Positions 22,079-33,393 of a stretch of 64,000 bases of DNA are shown piece after piece (the first letter of the stretch is position 1; each line of letters begins with the position of its first letter). This DNA comes from Macrotrachela quadricornifera (Eukaryota; Rotifera; Eurotatoria; Philodinida; Philodinidae). Location: positions 343,528 to 407,527 of the forward strand of contig JAJEKB010021338.1 of NCBI GenBank assembly GCA_022393335.1, in the 5' to 3' direction. The translations under genes and the position numbers were made by a program. The notes below the pieces were generated by a model, which was not told where the DNA came from, did not search any database, and worked only from the letters and a program-made list of their open reading frames with translations.

Positions 22079-25061
22079 TTACATGAGACTACAAACAGTT
22101 GATGTTGGATTCAATGGATTAGCAGCTGTGTACGGTACATAGAGTTTGATTTCTTCCAGAAAAGTAACATAATCCTTCAAACTGAGTATTGTCTTATGTT
22201 GAGATCTGACAACATCTTCTTTGAGTGATAAAAACATACCCTGTTGGTTGTCTTGACACATGCTATAAATCTTATGTAATAAACGCCCATTCATTCCTTC
22301 GAAAGCTGGTAGAAAGATATCGAGATCTTTATCAAGAAGAAATGATTTGACATGATCTTTAGTCCACATATCGATACAATGTGGATAGTCCCTATAAGCA
22401 AATGAAGAATTAATCATATTTTGAATCGAATTAAGGTTTTAGTTTCTAAAAACAAAATGTCATTTCTTGAAATAGTAGTTTTGAGATTTTTTAAAATGAA
22501 AAACGGATAAATTGGAGCTTGTAAACATATTGATGAAAAATTGATTAAATATAGTTCTAAACATTAAACTTAAAGGACAAAAATTTTCAACATTACTACT
22601 TTTTTTTTAAGATCTGATAACAGCGACTATTCGACTCACTGTATTATACTTTTCGTCCGAAGCAATGCACAAATTCTGAGATTTATCTATCAGTGATTTC
22701 GGTAATAATAATTGTGATTTTGAAGAACTATTTTCCTATATTTCATTTTGTACTAATGGTATTATACTATATCTCTTTTCAAATCATTCAATTCTATTCA
22801 TTGTATAAAAAATAAATTTCATAACGAGTTCGTTTGATGGTAAATTTCTTTCGAATCGTCTAATACTTCCGATTATATGATATGATAAAAGTATACGAAC
22901 GACACTACTTTCATAATGTAGCTTGTTATTGAAAAGGGTGAGACAAAGTAAATGTGTTCATTATGTTCAAAAAAAGTCAAACCATATCCCTCTATATACT
23001 ATCTCTTAGTCGAAATAATTTCGATCTCGAGTGATAATGTTCATTCTGAAGCGAGACTTACACAACTGGATGTGGGTCGTCCTTATTCTCTCCATTTAAA
23101 AATGGTTTTGGTATAATATTTACTAATGTATTACAACTATCATGTACTTGATTTTGTTTCATAACTGTTGAATTTGCATTATTCCTTCGATATAATTCAA
23201 TTTGTTTCTTTAATTCTTCATAACCTCTATCAAAACCAAGTTTAGGAAAATCAATATAGATATATGGTGAAGTTAACACTCCAAGCCAACCATCCGCTTT
23301 ATAATTAGGTGTCATTACTAATGGAATAAGGTGACATAGACGTTTAACTGCATAATTAGCTTCCGTTTTACAAAAGGAACTTTGTTTGTAAGCATCAGAC
23401 ATACAAATAAGTACAAATTCTGTATTTTCAATAGCTTCAGCCATTGCATCAAATGTAGCACCATGCATCAATTGTGAATCAACCCAAACATTGAATTGAT
23501 CTTTTTCTAGAACATTTAAGATACGATGACAAAGTTTTTTATCATTATGTGAATAGCTTATCATAATATCATATTGTTTTTTAACTAATGTTGGTACCGA
23601 TGTTGGATATGACTGATCTTCGACTTTTTTAATAATTGTTTCTGATTCTTTTTCTAATTTCCAGATCAATGCAGTAGCTACTCGTTTGAGATCTTCATCT
23701 GGTGATGAAATTAATGTTCGAAGATGATTCATGAATGTTGTGTTATCCTTTAATGTAGTAGTAAAATCATGATTAAAAGCTAATGCAAGAAGAATTTCAA
23801 GTGCAGGAAGTTTAGCTTTTATTGGATTGAATTGTTCTTCGAGAACACAACGGAGAAAAAGAGAGTGTCCACCTTGTTTGATCAATTCTTCACGAATTTG
23901 ATCATGTTGCGTCAATACTATATCAAGAAATAAATCATAAATGTTTCATTGATTCTTTTATAAGATATTTCTAATAGAGTTCAAACAAAAAATAAAATGC
24001 CTTCATTTCAAAATAGAGGCTGCTAAAGTAATAGTAGAAATATCTTCACACATGCTATGATTAAGTTATTCTAATTCAACACAATGGTATCGGACAGGTT
24101 ACTCTATTATCTTAAATTAATAGATAAAGATTGAAGATTTCACTTTTGATAAACAACATTTTTTACAGTGTTTCAATAATACTAATACATAGCGCAGTTC
24201 TTAATGTTATTAGAATCAATTTATATCTGACTGTATAGTAGAAGTTATTTTTACCCAACTATCTTACGTATTTCGGAGGAAAAGTTAAGGTTTACCTTTG
24301 AGACTTCGAAGAGTATTATGTAGGCGATCTTTCATCTGATCACCACCATCAATAACATTGGCAAGAGTTGTGATAAAAACATGAGCGATTTCATTTGAGT
24401 TTTGCAGTTTTATTATATCGTTCTCTGTTATAATAACTGCAAGTATTCGATAAGCGTGTAAATGTATTTCAACATCATTTGATGTTTGTAATAGTGCATG
24501 CAATAGATCAACTAATGGAAGACTTTTAAGATAAATAACAAGATCACTGTCCAGTGTGAAATAAAAAAGAATTTGAAGAAGTTCTTGAACAAGAGGTAGA
24601 GCAGCTTGATCAATAGCTTTTGGATTCGATTCGCTGATGGATAACAGAATTGATTTGATAGTGTCTGCAATTTGTCGAAATGTGTCACGCATTGAATCAT
24701 CAGTTATTATATCTCCGAAATCAATTCGAAAGAACATGTTTTTTAAATGTAATAAGATCCTCACCATCACCGCATTCCACCTAACATATGGTGGTCGACC
24801 AGTATTATGCTTACTCAGCCAGTCATTGAACCATTTAAGATGAGTACCTCGAATTCGTTCAATTATCTCCGGGCGTTTATCACCACGATACCAAGTAATC
24901 ATGTTTGGATAATCTATGATCAGAATACGTTGTTCGTTTGAAAGAACATTGGGCTGTTCTTTAACAACTTTTTCAAACGTCTCTCTATATAAGGAAGAAC
25001 AAACTCGATCAACGGCTTGTGATAGCGACTCTGTAAATTCTGTGTAAATTTTACCTATCAT
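22079..25061 (-). CDS. Helical (ARM/HEAT-like)-TIR-SAM protein, copy 1
   Basis: Three minus-strand exons: 25061-24296, 23917 to about 23062, and 22391-22079. Splice phases fit at both joins, giving 644 aa. Residues 1-350 are alpha-helical repeats resembling ARM/HEAT (for example DQAALPLVQELLQILFYFTLD). A TIR domain spans about 368-480, starting YDIMISYSHND. It keeps Glu441 in CKTEANYA, the position of the catalytic glutamate in TIR NADases. A SAM-like domain (about 542-630, IDMWTKDHVKSFLLD) ends the protein. SARM1 has the same three parts in the order ARM-SAM-SAM-TIR, so this is a rearranged relative or a convergent design. Likely a cytosolic TIR signalling protein, possibly NAD-cleaving. Introns of about 670 and 378 bp separate the modules. 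A close paralogue lies directly upstream. Confidence 0.85.
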
Positions 25062-25792
25062 CTTAATAATAATGTTTAAATATACTAAAATGAAACAAAA
25101 CTAACGTATTTTACAATGACATGTGAAGAAAGAAAACATTTTTCTTTTTCATTTACGACAAGGTATACATAACAACGCATAGAACAAAAAGAAAATTCTT
25201 CATGACAAAAATATTTCAACGACATTGAAATTAATAACGTCTATTTCATTTCAATTCTTATACAAAACTTATAAAATAAAGGCATAAAGAAAAAAAAAAG
25301 AATTCTATTATATTTTGCAAGGTAATGCGTAAAGAGTGTGTAAGAAATACATGACTATTTCTCTGACAAACAAAGAAATATATTTACTACAAATGTAGCT
25401 GATTACAGAATATTCCAAATATTCCTTTGAAAAATATTTTCGTAGAAATCTATTATTTATCATATTTAATCAACAGTTTTTTTTTCAAATGATAATGATT
25501 TAACTGTAAAATATTTGTTTATTAAATATGATAAATCGTGGATTTCTACGAATTTTACTTTCCAAAGAAACTTTTGAGGCAATCTCTAATGAATACTGAT
25601 AAAAATCCATTAAAGTAACATAATTGTATCGAATTTTATAGAAAATGCGTCAAAGATCATTAATTTTCACTGATACATAATGAAGTATACGTATTTTATA
25701 TATAAATATAGGGAAAAGAAATGAACAAATAAAAGTTGAATCGTTTATTAATATACAAAAAGAAAAATAATATTAACAAGAAATATCGTAAA
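25062..25792. other. Spacer between the two TIR genes
   Basis: AT-rich. A partly inverted-repetitive patch at about 25395-25560 contains tagaaatctattatttatca and an inverted counterpart (atgataaatcgtggatttcta), probably a small degenerate MITE. No gene. Confidence 0.45.
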
Positions 25793-28700
25793 TTACATGA
25801 GATTACAAATAGCTGATGTCGAATTCAATTGACTATTAGGTAGATGTGGTATATAAACTTTGATTTCTTTGAGAAAAGTAAGATAGTCCTTTAAACTAAG
25901 TGTTGTCAATTGAGATTTGGCAATATCTTCTTTAAACGATAAAAACATTCCTTGTTGATTGGTTTCACACATAGAATAAACTTGATGTAATAATTGTCCA
26001 TTCATTCCTTCCAGGACAGGTAGAAGAGCATCAAGCTCTTTATCAAGAAGAAATGACTTAACTTCTTCTTTTGTCCATGAATCAATACAATGTGGATATT
26101 CTCTAAAATAAAATGAAAATATTTAACTTACCACTATTCTATTAATAATTGTCGTTTTTTCATAAATTATGCATTAGTTTATTGATGAAAACTACGAGAT
26201 AATAAATTCATTCATTACACTTACAAAAAATCAAAATATGTTCCTCTATATACTATCTCTTAATTGAAATAATTCCGAGCTCGAGTGATAATATTCATTC
26301 TGAAGCGAGACTTACACAACTGATTTTGATTTATTCTTATTTTCTGCATTTAAAAATGGTTTTGGTATAACATCTACTAATGTATTACAACTATCATGTA
26401 CTTGATTTTGTTGCATAACTGTTGAATTTGCATTATTCCTTCGACATAATTCAATTTGTTTCTTTAGTTCTTCATAAGCTTTATCAAAACCAAGTTTAGG
26501 AAAATCGATATAGATTAATGGTGAAGTTAATATTCCAAGCCAGCCATCCGCTTTATAATTAGGTGTCATTACTAATGGAATAAGGTGACATTGACATTTA
26601 GCTGCATAATTAGCTTCCATTTCACAAGAAGGACTTTGTTTGTAAGTATCAGACATACAAATAAGTACAAATTGTGTATTTTCAATAGCTTTAGCTATTG
26701 CATCAAATGTAGCACCATGTATCAATTGTGAATCAATCCAAACATTTAATTGATCTTTTGTTAAATCATTTAAAATACGGTGACAAAGTTCTTTTTGTTT
26801 ATGTGAATAGCTTATCATAATATCATATTGTTTTTTAACTGTTGTTCGTGCAGATGTTGGATATGACTGATCTTCGACTTTTTTAATAATTGTTTCTGAT
26901 TCTTTTTCTAATTTCCAGATCAATGCAGTAGCTACTCGTTTGAGATCTTCATCTGGTGATGAAATTAATATTCGAAGATGATTCATGAATATTGCATTGT
27001 CCTTTAATGTAGCAGTAAGATCGTGATTGAAAGCCAATGCAAGAAGAATTTCAAGTGCAGGAAGTTTAGCTTTTATTGGATTGGATTGGTTTTCGAGAAT
27101 GCAACGAAGGAAAAGAGAATGGCCATTTTGTTTGATTAATTCTTCACGAATTTGATCATGTTGTGTCAATACTAAATTAGAAAAAAAATAGTAAGTTTGT
27201 AAACAATAGTTCTAGGGAATCTTTTGGGTTTGGATCACTTTGCCGACAAAATTTTTTAAAACTTAACTGTTACCTTGAGATAAACTACAATTTAATCATA
27301 GTTTCAAATCAAAACAGTGAGAGCATTTCATACAGTTATGCTGAAGTTATGTATTCTACAAAAGGCAAATCTAGAAAAGTGATTTGCTTTTGATAACATG
27401 ACATTTGCATTTCCAAGAATTCAAAGCAATATCGAACCCTGGCACAGGCGCTGGAAATCATCGATTGCCCGCTCTCATGTGGGTATTTTCACTGTGATTA
27501 AACATATTCCAAAAGAATAAAATGAAGTTGAAATGGAAGTTGAAAGATCGATGTGCGGAAAATCAGCCTCAAAAAAGCGCAAAGAAGACGAAGACAAAGA
27601 ATTCAGACTTCAAAATATTATTTCTGATCGCTAGAATAGGTCAACTATCGATTTTATTCGGGTTATTGCCTAAAATCTTTCATTGGAAATATTTTAATTT
27701 AAATTAAAAAAAGTCGGTAAAGCGAACGCGAGCCTTTTTGTTCTGCTAAAGGTATTTTTTGGCTACGGATGATTGTCATTTGTCGACAAATCATATTACG
27801 TATACCATTATTACTGAAATCTGTCTATATTCTTTCCTCTTGAGTAGTATGTTGATAATAGATAAATCAATATTAATAGTTTTTTCTCTATGTGAGAGTA
27901 AAAGAAGTAATGCAAAGAACATCAAAGAGATAAAAGAATAAAAAGAAGAAATTATTAATGAAGAAGGTGATAAGATTATTCTTAGTGACGATAAGCTGAT
28001 ATAGCATGATCCTGACTAATAAATGAATCGTAAAAAAAAAGGCTCATTTCTTTCACATACTTTTTTTCTATAATAATAACAAAAGTCATATATGTTCTAT
28101 AACGGAAATAAAAACTATTTAGAAATCTGTTGTTTCATTGTTTGTTTTTCTATTATTCTATTTAAAAGAAATATATATTTAATAAAAATCAATTCCATTC
28201 AAAATAATAAATGCATTGATTCTAACAATATATGACCAATACAGTATCAGTTAAAATTTCTTTTAGATTATATTTTTACTAGCCGATCTTTAATGTATTG
28301 TTTGAATGAAGATTGATTATAATAACTGTCCATTTCGACTATCAACATTATTTTACAAAGGAAATAAATGTCTAACCTTTAAGACTTCGAAGACTATTAT
28401 GTAAACGAGCTTCATAAGGAACACCACCATCAATAGCATTCTTAATAAATGTAATAAAAACAGTAGCAATTTTGCTAGAATTTTCCATTTGTTTAATATC
28501 TTCTTCTGTCATAATAACTGCAAGTATTCTATAAGCTTGTAAATGTATTTCATCATCATTTGATGTTTGTATTAGTATATTTAATAGATCAACTAATTGA
28601 AGACTTTTAAGATAAATAACAAGATCACTATCTAATGTAAAATAGAAAATAATTAAAATAAGTTCTTGAATAAGAGGTATAACAGCTTGATCAATAGTTA

Positions 28701-29139
28701 TTGGATTTGATTTACTAATAGATAATAAAATACGTTTAATAGTATCAATAATTTGTTTAAATCCATTACGTGTATCATCATTCGTAATAACATCTCCAAC
28801 ATCTATTCGAAAAAATAAATTAGCTGCATGTAACATAATATCACTCATAACTGAATTCCATTGAATATATGGTGGTCCAGTTGTATTTTGTTTATTAAGC
28901 CAATTATTAAACCATTTAAGATGAGTACGTCGTATACGTTCAATTATTTCTTGACGACGATCACCATGATACCAAGTTATTTCATTTGGATAATACATAA
29001 GTATAATACGTTGTTCATTTGAAAGATAATTAGGTTGTTCTTTAGCGACTTTTTCAAACATACGTACATAAACAGATGAACAAATTTGATTAACAGCACG
29101 AGCAATTTCATCTGTATATAATGTAGAATCTTTTGGCAT
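25793..29139 (-). CDS. Helical (ARM/HEAT-like)-TIR-SAM protein, copy 2
   Basis: Three minus-strand exons: 29139-28377, 27171-26316 and 26102-25793, encoding 642 aa. Architecture and intron phases are the same as in the downstream copy (phase 1 after the helical exon, phase 2 after the TIR exon). The middle exon is nearly identical for long stretches (for example LISSPDEDLKRVATALIWKL), while the first and last exons differ more. The predicted catalytic glutamate is kept (about Glu440, in CEMEANYA). The first donor is GTTAG, weaker than usual. Intron 1 is 1.2 kb and contains a MULE transposase fragment. The pair arose by tandem duplication in the same orientation. Confidence 0.84.
27425..27690 (+). 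pseudogene. MULE transposase C-terminal relic in TIR-gene intron
   Basis: Plus-strand frame reading SNIEPWHRRWKSSIARSHVG, then NEVEMEVERSMCGKSASKK and DKEFRLQNIISDR, interrupted by TAA at 27518-27520, TAG at 27632-27634 and TAA at 27671-27673. This is the conserved C-terminal segment of Mutator-like transposases (NNxEAWHRRW type). The reading frame is intact apart from these nonsense changes. It lies antisense inside intron 1 of the second TIR gene and explains why that intron is long. Confidence 0.75.
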
Positions 29140-29788
29140 TATTAATATGTGTAACGTAGTATAAACGTCAAACTAGATAAAAAAAAAAGAAGAAGAAGAA
29201 GAAAAAAATCCTTTTTTTTTTTACTTTTTTCTATTAATGTCATGACATCGAGAAGAAAATAATTGTCAGAAAGTAAAAGAAAACCTGTTTCATATTAAAC
29301 ATCAAAACTTTATTCTCAATATGAAATCTCCGTGCAAAAAAAAAACAACGATTAATTTCTCTACAAAATAAGATAATCCGATCAATTGTATAAAAAAAAA
29401 AGAATTAACATTCAAATAATATATTTTTTTTTGATATAAAACAAACTAGCAAAGTTAAATATCGTTTTTTATTTTTTCTTAATAGAACCTTATTAAATGA
29501 ATAATTGTTATATAATAATCAATGAGATATATATCTTATCAGTGCAAATTTTTTAATTTTTTTGTCATATGAGAGACATTATTTACATTTATTAAGATGA
29601 TAAGATGAGAGGATTTATGACATGTAAACTTGAGAATTTCATTTGAGCCTATTGATAATTAAAGAAGAAAGAAAAAAGTAAGTATATATATATAATCTTC
29701 TTTTGTTCATATAGAAATGCATAGTTTATTTATTTTGATTTTTATCAAGATTAAAAATTAGAAAGAAAAAAATTTTTTTTTTTCTTTT
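29140..29788. other. Intergenic, low-complexity
   Basis: Contains A- and T-rich runs and a short gaa microsatellite near 29192. No gene recognised. It separates the upstream TIR gene from the 3' end of the ART-TPR gene. Confidence 0.4.
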
Positions 29789-32141
29789 TTAAAAACTTAT
29801 TGAATTTTCATCAAAAATTTCTTTTAAAATTTTTTTTCGTTTAATTGATTCCATATATATTTGATTTTCTATAACATCAGGATGATCAGATGATAATGTT
29901 TTTAAAAATTGTTTTGTTGATTTTTCTATACTTTCAATCGCTTCATCAAATTTTTCTTGATTAGAATAAATAAGTGCTATATTAAATAATGTTATACCAA
30001 TCATTGAATGATTTTCTGGTAATGATATAGCAGCTATTTCAAGACTTTTTGTATAAGATTGTAATGCTTCAGAATATTGTTCTTCACGATAATACATTAA
30101 ACCAATATTATTATAAAGTAATGCAAATGTTGGATGTGTTAATGGTAAATATTCTTGTTCATATTCTAAAGCACGTTTTAAATGTATTAATGCTTCATGT
30201 GATTGACCTAATTTTAAATAAATATTCCCAATTGTATGATAAGATGATGCTAAATTTTGAATTTTACGTGGTATAATACGTTCTTGAATTTCAAGAGATT
30301 TAATATAATTATTTAAAGCATCGTCATATTTTGCTTGTGAAAGATATGTATCACCAATATTATCATATGTTAATGCAAGTTCATAATCATGTAAATCAGG
30401 AATTTGTTGAAGAATTTTAATTGTACGTTCAAATGATATAATAGCTTGAGAATATTTTCCTTGTTTTAAATAAATAATACCTATACTATTTGAATAATTA
30501 CTAACTGAATATAAATCTGGTGTATTAGAATGTATTTGTACATTTACTGCTTTTTGATGATATTCAAGAGATTTATCATAATCTTCTAAACGAAAATACA
30601 TTGCACCTATATAATTATAAAGTGTTGATAATTCAACAGCATTTGGTGATATTATACGAATAAATGTATTTAATGATAAAAGATATAATTCAACAGCATG
30701 TTTATAATCTTCTTGATCACGATATGATGTTGCAAGTATATGAAATGAAGCAGCTATTGCACCTTGAATATTTGAATCTGTTTTTAAATTATCATCATTA
30801 TACATTGTTTGAGTAAATTGTTTAGCAGATGTTTGTTGTTTCATTATTATCATTAATTTTATTAAACTAACAAATGTAGAAAAACTTTTAATTTCTGTTC
30901 GTTTAATATTAAGTATTTGTTGAATATTTTGTTCATTTTCAAAATTAACTAATTCTATATGTATAGATGCAATATAATTTTCATTATTATTCTCTTTTTC
31001 TATTTTAATTATACGTCCTATAATACCGATATTTAATAAAATATTATTATCATTATCGATTGAATATTGATGTGAATTCATATTAGCACATTTGAAATTT
31101 TCTGGAATATCAATACGAATAAGAAGTGGTATATAATCATCATTTAATATTGGTAATTCTTTAGCAATATGTATAGCTTGTATTTTATCTGTTGTACCAA
31201 ATAAAAATTGAGGAAATGTAATAAGATTATTATTTAAAATATTTTTATATAAATCATCTAAATCATTTCGTTGTATTGTTTGTCCAAGATAAACTGTTAT
31301 AGATTCTAATATAGATTCATTTTTAATTTGTTGATATAAATCTTGAATAAATAAACGAAGTCGAAATAAAACATCAGCTTCAGGTATACGTAATGCTTTA
31401 TTTAACATCTAAATAATAATAAATAGATATATATTTTTGATAAATTTAGAAAAAGAAAAAATTTTTTTAATTCTACTTTTGATAAAAAACATTGTCTTGA
31501 AAACCAATAAATTGCTTGTTTTTTTTGATAAGTTTTTTCAAATTCATCAATTATTTTTAATTCTTCATCATTTCCATCATATTCATAACGTGAAAAATGA
31601 ATTAATTCTTTTAAATCATATTTCATTCCATTATTATCAAGTATAATTTCATTTAATAATTGAAAATATTCAACGATTGGTTCAATTGATAAAGAATTTG
31701 ATGACATATTTAAATAAATTATTAAATCACGTGTTATTTGATTTCTTATATTTAATATTTGTTCATATATATCATTTATATTTGTATATATACCTTGAAT
31801 TTTTCTTTGATTTTCAACTGATAAATCAATTTCATATTTATTTTCACATATAATATAAATACTAAATATTTGTTGAAGTTCAATAATTCTTGAAAGAATT
31901 GAATTATAAAATAAATTTGAAAGTATTAATATAATTTTTTCATTAGATATTGTATTTATATATGCAATACAATCATCAATATCATTAAAAATTTTTAAAA
32001 AATTTATTAAATTACGTAAATTTTTTATTATTATTTCATCTGGATATAAATTATGTAAATAGATAAGAATAAAATTTTCAACATTGCCTTTTTCTCGAGG
32101 TGGATTACTAAATGATGTTTCAGAATGTTCAACTTGTTGTT
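29789..32141 (-). CDS. ART-like/TPR protein with degenerate catalytic triad
   Basis: Two visible minus-strand exons, 32141-31477 and 31408-29789, joined in phase across a 68-bp intron. They give about 761 aa, plus an N-terminal exon I could not locate (no in-frame ATG precedes 32141). The first 220 residues and the AIYWFSRQCFLSK / MLNKALRIPEADVLFR join match the large rotifer family that couples an ADP-ribosyltransferase fold to kinesin-light-chain TPRs. The ART part follows (about residues 260-400). TPRs occupy about 420-720 with regular units such as ALTYDNIGDTYLSQAKYDDAL and ASSYHTIGNIYLKLGQSHEAL. From family knowledge the R-S-E positions would be YRGQ, FLSTS and EEEILF; here they read YLGQ, FLFGTT and NDNNILL, so transferase activity is probably lost. 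Likely a scaffold protein. Confidence 0.75.
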
Positions 32142-32166
32142 CTAAGAATAAATAATATATTATCAA

Positions 32167-33393
32167 ATATATATTGATTATAGGACATTTCTAATTCTCG
32201 AACAATGGCGGATCCAATATGGGTTGGTTAAAGCGACTGTCTCGATCCAGAAAGTTAAATTATCTTCCTATAAAAGGATGAATTTTTTGACGATAATTAT
32301 GATTTTTGAATGGAGTGAAACCTTAATTGAACTTTGATATTACTGCAAAATTTTATTTAACTTACATAACAGAGAAAAATTCTCGATAGTATAATATAGA
32401 TGCGAGATGTACAAATCATAGATTTTGTCTTACGTAAGGCTCGGTCCGTACTCGACATATCTCTGTTTATTTATAAAATTATGTCCTCCGCTTTCTTTCA
32501 TATTGATTTAGTCTCGTGATAAGGTTCAAAAAACTTTCTGTATTACATATACTTTGTCGATATTCATGATGAAATTAAGAGACATTCTTTCGCATAGCAA
32601 TATTGTTCATGGTTCATCGATCGAAATCTTAGCGTATTCGATTAATAATTATATCGATAGGACTAAACGAAAACTCATTCGGTGCAGATAAGACAATATT
32701 CAAACATCAATCGAAATAAAGATTGAGTAAATACACTCTCTATTTATTAACAAAAGAATAGCTTCTATAGGAGAGAAAGATTAGTAATGAATCAAAACAT
32801 AGAGAAAACTTTAAAAATTTCTTTCCTCACTCCACTTCGTAATTATTTCGCTTTGTACTTTGTATATCGCTGGAATGAATTGCAAATTTATTATACTTTT
32901 ATATACTAATATGCAATAATTTAGTATTTTTATTTGTTCTGAGTCAATTCTTATGAATTTCTTAGAATAGATTTATTTAATAAGTTTTGATTATCATATA
33001 AAAAACTAGCGAACTTATCTTAAGTAAAGTTCAAGGTATTGAACATATTAGATGTAAAAGATCGATTTATTTTATTATTCAAACTGAGAAAATTTACAGA
33101 ATGTTCCAAGAATTTAGATGATTAGTGAAATTCTACGAATTTATTTTTACATCTTTTAAATCGAAAATCGTTTTCATTCATGTTTCTTTTGAATGTTCAA
33201 TTGTGTCTCAACTAGTTTATTAGAAAAAAACTTATGAATAAAAGAAGAATTCGTAATAAAATGAATTTATTGATGACTTGCTCATGCAATTTTTCAAATA
33301 GGTTAAATAACCTCTCTAGTTAGTACAAGCGGAATCAACACATTCATACGCATAAGCAACTGTAATCTTGTCTCAAATCTGCAAATTTTTTTT
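32167..33393. other. No complete gene recognised; may hide a 5' exon
   Basis: AT-rich. The missing first exon of the ART-TPR gene should lie here on the minus strand, but no ATG frame with a matching donor could be fixed. Otherwise nothing supported. Confidence 0.35.

Noticed and set aside
27425..27500. tRNA-like patch (gggttcgat on the minus strand)
   Set aside because: No T-stem pairing or acceptor stem could be built; the segment is explained by the MULE transposase relic.
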